Shown piece after piece: positions 1 to 8,239 of a stretch of 44,708 nucleotides of DNA (positions are counted from its first letter, which is position 1; each line of letters begins with the position of its first letter). The translations under genes were made by a program, and so were the position numbers. The notes under the pieces were generated by a model. The model worked only from the letters and a program-made list of their open reading frames with translations, did not search any database and had not been told where the DNA came from. Location: assembly GCA_947480015.1 (NCBI GenBank), contig CANKBS010000030.1, positions 1 to 44,708 on the forward strand, read 5' to 3'. The DNA is from Sphingobacteriaceae bacterium (GTDB lineage Bacteria > Bacteroidota > Bacteroidia > B-17B0 > Aurantibacillaceae).

Positions 1-180
1 AATAGTGTGGAAATACCAGTAATAGCATGTGGCGGTGGCGGAAGTATTGAAGACCTTAAAACCGTGTTATATAATACCAATGCCAATGCCGCTGCAATTG
101 GCAGCATGGCCGTTTATAGTAAAAAAGGAATGGGTGTTTTGATTAATTTTCCAGATCGGAATACGATAATAGTAGAGTAA
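1..180 (+). CDS. wbuZ: HisF/WbuZ-like amidotransferase partner subunit, 3' end only
   Basis: Reading frame 1 is open from the window edge to a TAA at 178-180 and gives the last 59 residues of a protein. It shows the end of a HisF-type beta/alpha barrel: a phosphate-binding glycine run (ACGGGGS, residues 9-15 of the fragment), then AAAIGSMAVYS and a GVLINFP tail. That tail resembles the WbuZ/HisF2 proteins of surface-sugar clusters more than histidine-pathway HisF. In known systems WbuZ works with a HisH-like glutaminase (WbuY) and a WbpG/PseA-type enzyme to supply ammonia for acetamidino-sugar formation. Those partners would have to lie left of the window; a PseA/WbpG-like gene also occurs at 25657. 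Only the C-terminus is visible, so WbuZ versus true HisF is a judgement from the tail. Confidence 0.75.
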   Translation, partial: NSVEIPVIACGGGGSIEDLKTVLYNTNANAAAIGSMAVYSKKGMGVLINFPDRNTIIVE

Positions 181-239
181 ATGATTTTGAAAAGTATCAA
201 GAACAAGATTTTGAAATTTGTATATTTAAATAAATTAGT

Positions 240-1223
240 ATGAAAGTTTTAGTTACCGGTGCCGATGGTTTTATTGGCAGTCATTTAGTTGAGACTCTCG
301 TTAATTCTGGTCACAAAGTTAAGGCCTTTGTATATTACAATTCATTCAATAGCTGGGGTTGGCTTGATAAATTAAGCAAAGAAACTTTATCCAAAATTGA
401 TGTAATAACCGGTGATATAAGAGATTCGGTTTGTGTTCGACTGGCAGTTCAAGATGTAGATGTTATTTATCACTTAGCAGCGCTAATTGCAATACCATAT
501 AGTTACCAAGCACCCGAAAGCTATGTAGATACTAACGTTGTAGGAACCTTGAATATTGTTCAGGCAGCAAAAGAACTAGGTGTTTCAAGAGTACTGATAA
601 CATCCACTTCAGAGGTTTATGGAACCGCCATGTATGTTCCAATTGATGAAAAACATCCAAAACAAGCTCAGTCTCCTTATTCAGCTTCCAAAATCGGTGC
701 AGATGCCATGGCAGATAGCTTCTTCAGAAGTTTTAATGTGCCCGTTACCATTGTTCGTCCATTTAATACTTATGGGCCTCGTCAGTCTGCCCGTGCAGTT
801 ATACCAACAATTATTACACAATTGCTTGCCGGGAAAACAGAAATTAAGTTAGGCGCACTTCATCCCACAAGAGATTTGCTATTTGTTAAAGATACCGTGA
901 ATGGTTTTATGGAAATTGCCAAGTCGAATAAAACCATTGGTGAAGAAGTAAACATTGCAACCAATAGTGAAATAACAGTTGGCGAACTGGCTCAAAAACT
1001 AATCACTGCAATTAATCCATCCGCAAAAATTATAACGGATGATATTCGTTTACGTCCTGATAAAAGTGAAGTAGAGCGCTTGTTTGGAGACAACACCAAA
1101 ATTATGCAGCTCACAAATTGGAAGCAGCAATTTTCGCTTGATCATGGGCTTAAAGAAACCATCGAATGGTTTAAGAATCCGGAAAATAACAAATCGTATA
1201 AATCAGATATTTATAATGTTTAA
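240..1223 (+). CDS. legB: NDP-GlcNAc 4,6-dehydratase, LegB type (extended SDR)
   Basis: A 327-residue extended short-chain dehydrogenase/reductase. The NAD-binding motif TGADGFIG is at residues 6-13, the conserved TSTSEVYG strand at 121-128 and the catalytic YxxxK pair at Y147/K151. The RPFNTYGPRQSARAVIPT stretch near 173-190 is typical of LegB-like sugar dehydratases. Such enzymes convert GDP- or UDP-GlcNAc to the 4-keto-6-deoxy sugar, the first committed step towards legionaminic acid. The start at 240 gives a normal N-terminus. The gene overlaps the following aminotransferase by 8 bp, the usual LegB-LegC pairing. The LegC, LegI, LegG, PtmE and LegF neighbours make the legionaminate assignment much more likely than a generic dehydratase, but the nucleotide carrier (GDP or UDP) cannot be read from sequence alone. 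Confidence 0.88.
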   Translation: MKVLVTGADGFIGSHLVETLVNSGHKVKAFVYYNSFNSWGWLDKLSKETLSKIDVITGDIRDSVCVRLAVQDVDVIYHLAALIAIPYSYQAPESYVDTNVVGTLNIVQAAKELGVSRVLITSTSEVYGTAMYVPIDEKHPKQAQSPYSASKIGADAMADSFFRSFNVPVTIVRPFNTYGPRQSARAVIPTIITQLLAGKTEIKLGALHPTRDLLFVKDTVNGFMEIAKSNKTIGEEVNIATNSEITVGELAQKLITAINPSAKIITDDIRLRPDKSEVERLFGDNTKIMQLTNWKQQFSLDHGLKETIEWFKNPENNKSYKSDIYNV

Positions 1224-2361
1224 GGAAGTAACCGACTTCATAAAAACTACTTTTCAAACTCAGGATTTTATTCCCTTACATGAACCTCGTTTCATTGGTA
1301 AGGAAAAAGAATATCTCGCAGATTGTATCGACTCTACTTACGTTTCTTCTGTTGGAAAATATGTAGATGAATTTGAGAAGAGAATTAGAGACTACACAGG
1401 AGCAAAATATGCCATTGCAACTGTAAATGGCACAGCTGCATTGCATACAGCATTGATTCTCGCTGGAGTAAACGAAGGTGATATTGTTATAACGCAAGCC
1501 TTATGTTTTATTGCAACTTCTAATGCCATTTCTTATCAAAAGGCTATTCCACTTTATATTGATGTAGATAAAAAAACTTTGGGTTTATCTCCTGAGAAAT
1601 TAGCAGAATACCTTCATGAAAATGTTGTGAGGAAAAATGATGGTTACAGTTATCACAAATCATCCGGAAAAAAAATTACCGCCTGTGTACCAATGCATAC
1701 ATTCGGACACCCAGCAAAAATTGATGAGGTCGCCAAAATATGTGCAGACTATAATATAGTTTTAATTGAAGATGCTGCTGAATCGCTTGGGAGTACTTAT
1801 AAAGAAAAACAAACCGGCTTATACGGAAAAATAGGCGCTTACAGCTTTAACGGCAACAAAACGATTACCTGCGGCGGCGGCGGCATGGTCGTTACTAATG
1901 ATGAGGTATTAGGAAAAAGAGCCAAACACATTACAACTACAGCAAAGGTGCCACACAGATGGGATTTTGTGCATGATGAAATTGGATACAATTACAGGCT
2001 CCCGAATATAAATGCTGCATTAGCTTGTGCACAAATGGAAAATTTGGATTTATTTATTTCCAAAAAAAGAGAATTGGCAAAACAGTATTATGATTTTTTT
2101 AATAACAAAGAAATCATGTTTGTTAGTGAACCTGAAAATTCTAAATCCAATTATTGGCTAAATTCAGTATTACTCAATGATAGAGATGAGAGGGATAAAT
2201 TTCTTTCATACACCAATGATAATAAAGTGATGACAAGACCGGTATGGACTTTAATGAATAAACTGGAAATGTTTAAAAATTGTCCCAAAGGAAATCTTGA
2301 TAATTCGGAGTGGATTGAGGATAGATTGGTTAATATACCGAGTAGTGTCACCAATGTCTAA
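1216..2361 (+). CDS. legC: LegC-type PLP aminotransferase (DegT/DnrJ/EryC1)
   Basis: A 381-residue fold-type I aminotransferase of the DegT/DnrJ/EryC1 family. It should put an amino group on C4 of the 4-keto-6-deoxy-HexNAc nucleotide sugar made by LegB, using glutamate and PLP. Visible features are the NGTAALH cofactor-binding segment (71-77), EDAAES with the PLP-ring aspartate (185-190) and the Schiff-base lysine in SFNGNK (K215), followed by a glycine run CGGGGMV. I chose the ATG at 1216 because it aligns with family N-termini; the frame stays open upstream to 1084, but that would overlap legB by 140 bp. The glycine run is coded by consecutive GGC codons (about 1871-1884), a short repeat that could slip. 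Confidence 0.88.
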   Translation: MFKEVTDFIKTTFQTQDFIPLHEPRFIGKEKEYLADCIDSTYVSSVGKYVDEFEKRIRDYTGAKYAIATVNGTAALHTALILAGVNEGDIVITQALCFIATSNAISYQKAIPLYIDVDKKTLGLSPEKLAEYLHENVVRKNDGYSYHKSSGKKITACVPMHTFGHPAKIDEVAKICADYNIVLIEDAAESLGSTYKEKQTGLYGKIGAYSFNGNKTITCGGGGMVVTNDEVLGKRAKHITTTAKVPHRWDFVHDEIGYNYRLPNINAALACAQMENLDLFISKKRELAKQYYDFFNNKEIMFVSEPENSKSNYWLNSVLLNDRDERDKFLSYTNDNKVMTRPVWTLMNKLEMFKNCPKGNLDNSEWIEDRLVNIPSSVTNV

Positions 2362-2412
2362 GAATGTTGTTTAGATTGTGAAAATCATCATAAATTGTAA
2401 TTTTGAAAAAAA

Positions 2413-3429
2413 ATGAAAAATGTTATAATTATAGCTGAAGCAGGTGTTAATCATAATGGTGATATGAACTTGGCACGTGAATTGATTCGCGCGGCAGCGA
2501 AATGTGGGGTCGATTTTGTTAAATTCCAAACCTGGGTTACAGATGAACTTATTGACACAAATGCCCCTAAGGCTTCTTATCAATTAACTAACGATGGGTC
2601 AGAGACTAATCAGTATGATATGCTAAAAAGACTTGAACTTTCATTTGAGGATTTTCGTAATTTGAAGAAATATGCCGACGAAATTGGAATTTCGTTTCTT
2701 TCTACACCCGATGACATTCTGAGTTTGAATTTTCTTGTTGACGAACTTAAAATGGATATTATTAAGGTCGGATCTGCTGAAATATCCAACATTCCATTCT
2801 TGAGAAGAATTGGCGGAAAGCAAAAGGATGTGATTTTGTCAACAGGCATGGCCACTATGGATGAAGTAGTCACGGCATATGACATTTTACATTCAGCAGG
2901 TGCAAAATCGATTGCAGTGCTGCACTGCACATCTAAATATCCAGCAGACTATGAATCGGTTAACCTTAAGGCAATGCTTTCTTTGGGTGAGCAGCTCGGT
3001 TGTCGAATTGGGTATTCCGATCATACTGTTGGTAATGAAGTATCTATTGCAGCTGTAGCAATGGGGGCGCAAATAATTGAAAAGCACTTTACTATTAATA
3101 AATTACTACCAGGACCTGATCATAGGGCCTCTATTGACACTCAAGAACTAACTGCACTTGTAAATCAGATCAGGAATATTGAAAAGGCTGTTTCAGGAGA
3201 TGGTAAAAAGGTACCACAATTGGGAGAAGAAGAGATTCGTAAAGTTGTAACAAAGGGCATTTATGCGCGATACAACCTTCTGCCGGGTGATAAATTCGCT
3301 GAAGAAAACCTCATGTTTAAAAGACCTGCCGGAGAAGTTGCAGTTGACCAGTTTGACTTAGTAGTTGGCAAAAGTGTGAAAAGGGAAATCCACAGAGGAG
3401 AGCAACTGAGACTGACTGACATAACATAA
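2413..3429 (+). CDS. legI: Legionaminic/sialic acid synthase (NeuB family, LegI)
   Basis: A 338-residue NeuB-family synthase that condenses a 6-deoxy-diacetamido hexose with phosphoenolpyruvate to form the nine-carbon nonulosonic acid. The barrel motifs appear in order: AEAGVNHNG (8-16), KFQ (37-39), KVGSAE (118-123), STGMA (143-147), HCTSKYP (171-177), SDHT (202-205), EKHFT (223-227) and GPDHRAS (234-240). A C-terminal SAF/antifreeze-like domain follows from about residue 275. Length and layout match full-length LegI/NeuB. NeuB, LegI and PseI share this architecture; the legionaminate reading comes from the adjacent hydrolysing 2-epimerase, which the pseudaminate route does not use, and from LegB/LegC. 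The 51 bp gap before it is AT-rich and the ATG follows an A-rich leader. Confidence 0.88.
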   Translation: MKNVIIIAEAGVNHNGDMNLARELIRAAAKCGVDFVKFQTWVTDELIDTNAPKASYQLTNDGSETNQYDMLKRLELSFEDFRNLKKYADEIGISFLSTPDDILSLNFLVDELKMDIIKVGSAEISNIPFLRRIGGKQKDVILSTGMATMDEVVTAYDILHSAGAKSIAVLHCTSKYPADYESVNLKAMLSLGEQLGCRIGYSDHTVGNEVSIAAVAMGAQIIEKHFTINKLLPGPDHRASIDTQELTALVNQIRNIEKAVSGDGKKVPQLGEEEIRKVVTKGIYARYNLLPGDKFAEENLMFKRPAGEVAVDQFDLVVGKSVKREIHRGEQLRLTDIT

Positions 3430-3448
3430 TTCGTATTATTGTTGATAG

Positions 3449-4615
3449 ATGAACAAAAAAAAAATCTGTTTAGTTACCGCTGCTCGTTCGGAATATGGCT
3501 TACTAAAGTGGGTAATACAGGAGATGCATGGAGATGCAGATATTAAGCTTCAATTGATTGTCACGGGAAGCCATTTATCGGAAAAATTTGGATTTACATA
3601 CCGAGAGATTGAGACCGATGGATATGATATTGATGAAAAGGTTGACATGAGGTTGAATATTTTTAATCAAAAGGAGATTGCAGTGTCAATGGGATATTGT
3701 GCGATTGGAATGGCAGAATGTTTTGACCGATTAAAACCGGACCTACTCCTAGTATTAGGGGATCGTTATGAACTTTTACCAATCTGTTCAACAGCTTTGC
3801 TTATGGATGTTCCCATAGCACATATTTCTGGTGGTGATATTACCGAGGGAGCTTTGGACGATCAAGTGCGCCATAGCATTTCAAAAATGGCCACCCTACA
3901 TTTTCCTGGTTCAGAGGAGTCAGCTAAACGTCTCGTAAATATGGGTGAGTATCCTGAAACGGTACTGAATGTTGGTGAGTTGGGTGTAGATGGGTTTCGC
4001 ATGACGCCATTGATAGCAAAGACTGTATTGGCATCTGAGTACCAACTTAATGAAAATGCAAAGTGGGTTCTGCTCACCTATCACCCCGAAACAAAGATAT
4101 CATTGGAAAGAAACAAAGAGGTTGTTATTAGATTAATTGAATCGATGGACCGAATTGATGGGATACAAGTTATTATGAGTTACGCAAATGCTGATTTTGG
4201 AGGCGAGGTCATAAATAAGGTATTGGAAGATGCCGCATTAAGTAAGCCAAGCAAATTCAAAGTGTTAAAGAGCTTTGGTTACAATCGTTACATAAATATG
4301 ATGCGACATGCTTTTTGCATGGTTGGTAATTCATCTAGTGGTTTGTTCGAAGCGCCATCTGTTCCATTGCCTGTTATTAATATTGGTAATCGTCAGAAGG
4401 GGAGAATGACTTCAGTGAATGTTATTACAATTGATTCTGATTTTAAAACCTTGAACGAATATTTTGACCTTTTTTTGTCGGAATCATTTAGAACTAATCT
4501 GAAAAGCACCATCAATCCATACGGTGATGGCTATGCTAGCCGACGCATTAAAGATGCTATTAAGTCAAAGATGGAACAACCATTGATTAAAAAAGGTTTC
4601 TACTCAAAAAGTTAA
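3449..4615 (+). CDS. legG: Hydrolysing NDP-sugar 2-epimerase (NeuC/LegG)
   Basis: A 388-residue GT-B-like hydrolysing 2-epimerase of the WecB/NeuC group. It should release the nucleotide from the 2,4-diacetamido-6-deoxy sugar while inverting C2, giving the substrate of the synthase encoded just upstream. Family signatures are AARSEYG (11-17), GDRYELLP (104-111), HISGGDITEGALDDQ (125-139), RHSISK (141-146) and GNSSSGLFEAP (about 291-301). The length is normal. The gene begins 19 bp after legI and ends 3 bp before the FemAB-like gene, so it is very likely co-transcribed. The codons straight after the start form a run of ten adenines (3455-3464; M-N-K-K-K), a possible slippage site. Confidence 0.9.
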   Translation: MNKKKICLVTAARSEYGLLKWVIQEMHGDADIKLQLIVTGSHLSEKFGFTYREIETDGYDIDEKVDMRLNIFNQKEIAVSMGYCAIGMAECFDRLKPDLLLVLGDRYELLPICSTALLMDVPIAHISGGDITEGALDDQVRHSISKMATLHFPGSEESAKRLVNMGEYPETVLNVGELGVDGFRMTPLIAKTVLASEYQLNENAKWVLLTYHPETKISLERNKEVVIRLIESMDRIDGIQVIMSYANADFGGEVINKVLEDAALSKPSKFKVLKSFGYNRYINMMRHAFCMVGNSSSGLFEAPSVPLPVINIGNRQKGRMTSVNVITIDSDFKTLNEYFDLFLSESFRTNLKSTINPYGDGYASRRIKDAIKSKMEQPLIKKGFYSKS

Positions 4616-4618
4616 TAT

Positions 4619-5647
4619 ATGCCAGAATACAATTTTACACAATATTGGAACGAAGATCTCGTTAAATTTGGTAAGGAACATACTGATGTCTATTTTACAG
4701 AAGATTATATTAAACTCTATGAAAGCGACAAATCTGTTGCAGAATGTTTCGTTTATTCCGACCACGAAAAAAAATTCTTATTCCCTTATTTAAAAACAGA
4801 GGTGCCTTGGTCTGATGCAAAACTTTATGATATTGAAAGCCAGTATGGTTATGGTGGGCCTTTAGCTAATACCGAAGATCTGGCTTTTCTTGCTGACGCG
4901 CAAACGTGCCTCCACAAAACGTTTATTGAAAAGGGGATCATTGGTGGCTTTGTGCGCTTTCATCCTTTGCTCCAAAACGAATCACTATTAGCCAAAATCT
5001 TTAGAATTGAATTTAACAGGAAAACCGTAGCTATTGACCTTACCAAGGATGAAGCCACTATAAAGAATGAGTTTAGTTCGATGAATCAAAGAGCTATAAG
5101 AAAGGCATATAAAAGTGGCCTTCAAGTTATTATAGATCCATTATTTGAACACTTTGAGAGTTTTAAACAAATTTATGTCAACACAATGAGGCGCGTGAAT
5201 GCCCACGACTTCTATTTTTTTGACGATGTCTATTTTGAAGAGTTGAAAAAAAATAAAAATGCCTATCTGAGCCTGATAAAGAAGGAAAATGTTTTTATAG
5301 CTGCCGCTGTTTTTTTTAAGAACGGATTTTATGCTCATTATCACCTAGGCGGGAGCTTAGCTGAGTTCCAAAGTGACAAACCCAATAACTTGCTTTTCTT
5401 TGAGAACGCAATTTACTTGAAGAAAAATGATTGTAGGATTTTGCACTTGGGAGGTGGAACAGATAGCTCGGAAGAAAATAGTCTGCTGCAGTTTAAAAGG
5501 GGATTTTCAAAACATGAATTTCATTTCTATATTGGTAAAGCAGTGTTTAATAGGTTGGAATACGACAGGGTCTGCAGAGCCTGGCACCTTGAGGACCCGG
5601 AGAAACATTTGCTCGATAGCCCGAATCTTTTAAAATACAGAACTTGA
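4619..5647 (+). CDS. FemAB/GNAT-like acyltransferase, candidate LegH-step enzyme
   Basis: A 342-residue protein resembling the FemX/GNAT-fold transferases found in polysaccharide clusters. The N-terminal half has DIESQYGYGGPL (71-82), a segment typical of these proteins. The second half carries MNQRAIRKAYKSG (155-167) and a YAHYHLGGS/FENAIYLKKND core, as in the second GNAT domain of FemAB proteins. It has no signal peptide or membrane segment, so it should be cytoplasmic. It lies 3 bp after legG and 1 bp before a methyltransferase. The legionaminate pathway needs an N-acetyltransferase on the C4 amine (LegH), and no canonical hexapeptide-repeat or small GNAT LegH is visible here, so this is the best local candidate. 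The family is clear to me; the substrate is inferred from position only. An aminoacyl or other acyl donor is equally possible. Confidence 0.7.
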   Translation: MPEYNFTQYWNEDLVKFGKEHTDVYFTEDYIKLYESDKSVAECFVYSDHEKKFLFPYLKTEVPWSDAKLYDIESQYGYGGPLANTEDLAFLADAQTCLHKTFIEKGIIGGFVRFHPLLQNESLLAKIFRIEFNRKTVAIDLTKDEATIKNEFSSMNQRAIRKAYKSGLQVIIDPLFEHFESFKQIYVNTMRRVNAHDFYFFDDVYFEELKKNKNAYLSLIKKENVFIAAAVFFKNGFYAHYHLGGSLAEFQSDKPNNLLFFENAIYLKKNDCRILHLGGGTDSSEENSLLQFKRGFSKHEFHFYIGKAVFNRLEYDRVCRAWHLEDPEKHLLDSPNLLKYRT

Positions 5648-5648
5648 T

Positions 5649-6431
5649 ATGCCGATTATTAAGACGCAAACCAACATTGAGGTTTATAAGTATCTCGCGA
5701 GGCAGAAAGACATTCACTTTCTTTCGGGTAGATCCAAGAATAAAAATGTAACGGAGTTTGTTAACCGATGCATCATTGACAAAATGAAGTTTGGTGCCGA
5801 TGATAATGTTGTGGATGTAGGATGTGGAGATGGTTCTTTGTTAGCTCAAATAGCCAATCAAGTAAAGTCTGTCACCGGCATAGTCCCTACTGATGAAGAA
5901 GAAGAAAGGCTGATATCATCCTACAAGGGAATTGCCAATTTATTGTTTATTAAAAGTAGAGCCGATTCAATAAAATGCTTAAACAGTTTTGCAAACAAAA
6001 CTGTTTGTAATGGTGTAATGCTGCTGCTTACAGACCTAAATGAGGTAAAAAGAGCCATTTCGGAACTATCACGCATTACCCAGTCTGGGGGAACCTTGTG
6101 GATAGGAGAAGTAGCAATTGTTGACGAATATTCAGGTAAAAATTATGGAAAATCAATCATTAAATGGCTGTGGTATATGCTTATAAACGGAGACTTTCTA
6201 GGTTGTTACAATGGCCTTGTTAAAGCCTTAAAATCAAAATTCACAAGTCAGGATTTTATTATTCAGCCAAAAAAGATGTTTAGCATTGAGGCCGATCGCT
6301 TTGTAGAGTTGTGTATTTTAAATGGACTAGAGTTGATTGAGATGAAAACGCATTTGACAATAGGTATTAATGGAATTCCGATTGAGCTAAAGTCGAGAAT
6401 GAATTTTATTTTTAAAAAAGTTAAATCATGA
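5649..6431 (+). CDS. Class I SAM-dependent methyltransferase (1)
   Basis: A 260-residue class I methyltransferase. The SAM-binding motif I is VVDVGCGDG (54-62), followed by a post-I acidic region (GIVPTDEEEE) and a motif IV-like CNGVMLLLTDLNEV segment. A C-terminal extension of about 100 residues is rich in aromatic and lysine residues and may form the substrate cap. It has no membrane segment. It starts 1 bp after the FemAB-like gene and its stop overlaps the start of the next methyltransferase (ATGA). In Campylobacter legionaminate clusters a methyltransferase (PtmH) N-methylates the acetimidoyl group, so a nonulosonate-modifying role is plausible. The acceptor cannot be deduced from sequence. 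Confidence 0.72.
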   Translation: MPIIKTQTNIEVYKYLARQKDIHFLSGRSKNKNVTEFVNRCIIDKMKFGADDNVVDVGCGDGSLLAQIANQVKSVTGIVPTDEEEERLISSYKGIANLLFIKSRADSIKCLNSFANKTVCNGVMLLLTDLNEVKRAISELSRITQSGGTLWIGEVAIVDEYSGKNYGKSIIKWLWYMLINGDFLGCYNGLVKALKSKFTSQDFIIQPKKMFSIEADRFVELCILNGLELIEMKTHLTIGINGIPIELKSRMNFIFKKVKS

Positions 6432-7099
6432 ATAGAATAGGCTGGGATCCAATATGGGAAGAAGTATTTATTCAACAGGAATGGGGCAAGTACCCTGGTG
6501 AAAGCCTGATTCGTTTTATTGCCAGAAATTATTATAAGCTAAACCGCCCTGATGTAAAAATACTTGAAATAGGTTGTGGTGCGGGAGCTAATATCTGGTA
6601 TATGTCGCGTGAAGGTTTTGATGTCTACGGTATTGATGGTAGCGAAACCGCCATAGGGAAAGCCAGTCAGTTGCTAGTAGATGAGAATCTATCTGCCAAA
6701 CTAACGGTTGGTGATATAATTCAACTGCCATATGCGGATGGTTTTTTTGATGCGGTAGTAGATGTTGAGTGTATTTGTTGTAATAGTATCAACGATTCAA
6801 AGAAAATATTGTCAGAGGTCACAAGGATTTTGAAGCCTTCTGGACAATTTTATTCGCGAACTTTTTCAGAAAAAATGTATGTAGGTAAACAAAATTTCCG
6901 GATAAGTGCGCTAGAATACAACAATATTTCGGATGGACCATTAGCCGGTAAAGGGTTTGTGAGATTAATGGATAATGAGTCAATCGATATTTTGTATGGA
7001 AGCCAATTTAAAATTCTTTCTATCGACAGATCAGATATCACTGTTAGTAACGGCGAAGTGGCGATCAGTGAATGGATCATCGTATCACAAAAAAAATGA
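6428..7099 (+). CDS. Class I SAM-dependent methyltransferase (2)
   Basis: A 223-residue class I methyltransferase with a clean motif I, LEIGCGAGAN (46-55), an acidic ribose-binding VYGIDGS (66-72), a GDIIQLPYADGFFDAVVD motif II region and an ILKPSG turn, as in the Methyltransf_11/25 group. Its start overlaps the stop of the preceding methyltransferase by 4 bp, which suggests translational coupling and a shared pathway. The two methyltransferases differ in length and motif, so they are not a recent duplication. Likely substrates are the nonulosonic acid or its acetimidoyl group, or another sugar in the glycan; this is inferred from context. A gap of about 72 bp follows before the nucleotidyltransferase gene. 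Confidence 0.75.
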   Translation: MNRIGWDPIWEEVFIQQEWGKYPGESLIRFIARNYYKLNRPDVKILEIGCGAGANIWYMSREGFDVYGIDGSETAIGKASQLLVDENLSAKLTVGDIIQLPYADGFFDAVVDVECICCNSINDSKKILSEVTRILKPSGQFYSRTFSEKMYVGKQNFRISALEYNNISDGPLAGKGFVRLMDNESIDILYGSQFKILSIDRSDITVSNGEVAISEWIIVSQKK

Positions 7100-7171
7100 A
7101 CCGAAACATTATTTTTATTTCACGATTCCTCAACAACTAAGGTTTGAAGCTTATCTTTAACCCAACTTTTT

Positions 7172-8239
7172 ATGAAACAGTTTGATTCTAAAAGAATGAT
7201 TTTACCCTGCACTTCATCTATACGGGATGGTGTTGAAAGACTTGATCAGATTGCCGCGGATACTACGCCACACTCAGTATTATTCATAATTGATGAAGGC
7301 CAGCGTTTAGTGGGAACAGTGACTGATGGTGATGTCCGTCGAAGGTTGTTAATTGATGGAACTGTAACAGGACCAATAACGGAATGTATGCATACAAACT
7401 TTCGCTTTCTAAGCAGAGCTAAGTTTGAGCCAACTGAAGCCGAAAAGCTAAGAAACTTGAATATCAGATTTGTTCCGCTATTGACTGAATCTGGTACAAT
7501 TGAAAAGATATTGGATCTAAGCGCATATAAGGCATTCCTGCCGTTAGAAGCAGTATTGATGGCTGGTGGCGAGGGCCAACGTCTCAGACCACTAACACAG
7601 TCAACTCCGAAGCCGCTTCTAAGAATTGGGGACAAAACAATTATCGAGCACAATATCGAAAGGCTAATGAAGTATGGGGTAAATAAGATCCATGTTTCAG
7701 TCAGATACCTGAAAGAACAGATTGTGGAGTACCTAGGTAATGGCGAAAGGTGGGGAATTTCAGTCGAATACATTATTGAAGATTCACCGTTGGGAACGAT
7801 TGGGGCTTTGGGGCAGAAAGAGGGTTTCACGAGTGAGTATGTTTTGGTTATGAATTCTGATTTGCTTACGAATATTGATTTTGCTGATTTTTATACGTTT
7901 TTTCAAAATAGTGAGGCTGATTTTCTTATAGCCTGCATTCCTTTCAAAGTAAGCGTGCCTTATGCGGTTATCGAGGTAGATTCAGATCACAATATTTTAT
8001 CGCTTCAAGAGAAACCAATGATGACCTATTTTTCAAATGCGGGGATATACTTATTTAGGAGAGAAATTGCAGACCTAATTCCTCGTGGTCAAAAGCTTGA
8101 CGCGACTGACCTGATTGAAAATATAATTTCCAAGGGGATGAAGGTTAAATCATATCCTCTTTCAAATTATTGGCTCGATATTGGCCGTATGGAAGATTTC
8201 AAAAAGGCGCAGGAAGATATCAAACATATTATCTTTTAA
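7172..8239 (+). CDS. ptmE: CBS-domain sugar-1-phosphate nucleotidyltransferase (PtmE type)
   Basis: A 355-residue two-part protein. Residues 1 to about 120 hold a pair of CBS-like motifs (including GTVTDGDVRRRLL near 48-60), and from residue 126 there is a GT-A-type nucleotidyltransferase with AGGEGQRLRPLT (131-142), TPKPLL (145-150) and a MNSDLLTNIDF metal-binding region. This CBS-nucleotidyltransferase fusion is the architecture of Campylobacter PtmE, a glucosamine-1-phosphate guanylyltransferase that feeds the GDP-linked legionaminate pathway. Co-location with LegB/C/I/G and LegF supports the same role here and suggests the early intermediates are GDP-linked. Its TAA shares one base with the ATG of the next gene. 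The alternative is another NDP-hexose pyrophosphorylase; guanylyl specificity would need assay. Confidence 0.8.
   Translation: MKQFDSKRMILPCTSSIRDGVERLDQIAADTTPHSVLFIIDEGQRLVGTVTDGDVRRRLLIDGTVTGPITECMHTNFRFLSRAKFEPTEAEKLRNLNIRFVPLLTESGTIEKILDLSAYKAFLPLEAVLMAGGEGQRLRPLTQSTPKPLLRIGDKTIIEHNIERLMKYGVNKIHVSVRYLKEQIVEYLGNGERWGISVEYIIEDSPLGTIGALGQKEGFTSEYVLVMNSDLLTNIDFADFYTFFQNSEADFLIACIPFKVSVPYAVIEVDSDHNILSLQEKPMMTYFSNAGIYLFRREIADLIPRGQKLDATDLIENIISKGMKVKSYPLSNYWLDIGRMEDFKKAQEDIKHIIF

Noticed and set aside
181-243. A 20-codon open frame with ATG immediately after the HisF-like stop
   Set aside because: It is lysine-rich, AT-driven, resembles no known peptide and runs into the legB start; it is most likely chance.
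1084-1215. Upstream extension of legC to an ATG at 1084
   Set aside because: It would overlap legB by 140 bp and add 44 residues without similarity to the family; the ATG at 1216 gives the standard N-terminus.
7246-7830. A 194-codon reverse-strand frame
   Set aside because: It lies entirely inside ptmE, whose motifs are unmistakable; the antisense frame has no family features.
8170-8238. Upstream extension of legF to an ATG at 8170
   Set aside because: The extra residues are a shadow of the ptmE C-terminus; the TAATG junction at 8239 is the normal coupled start.
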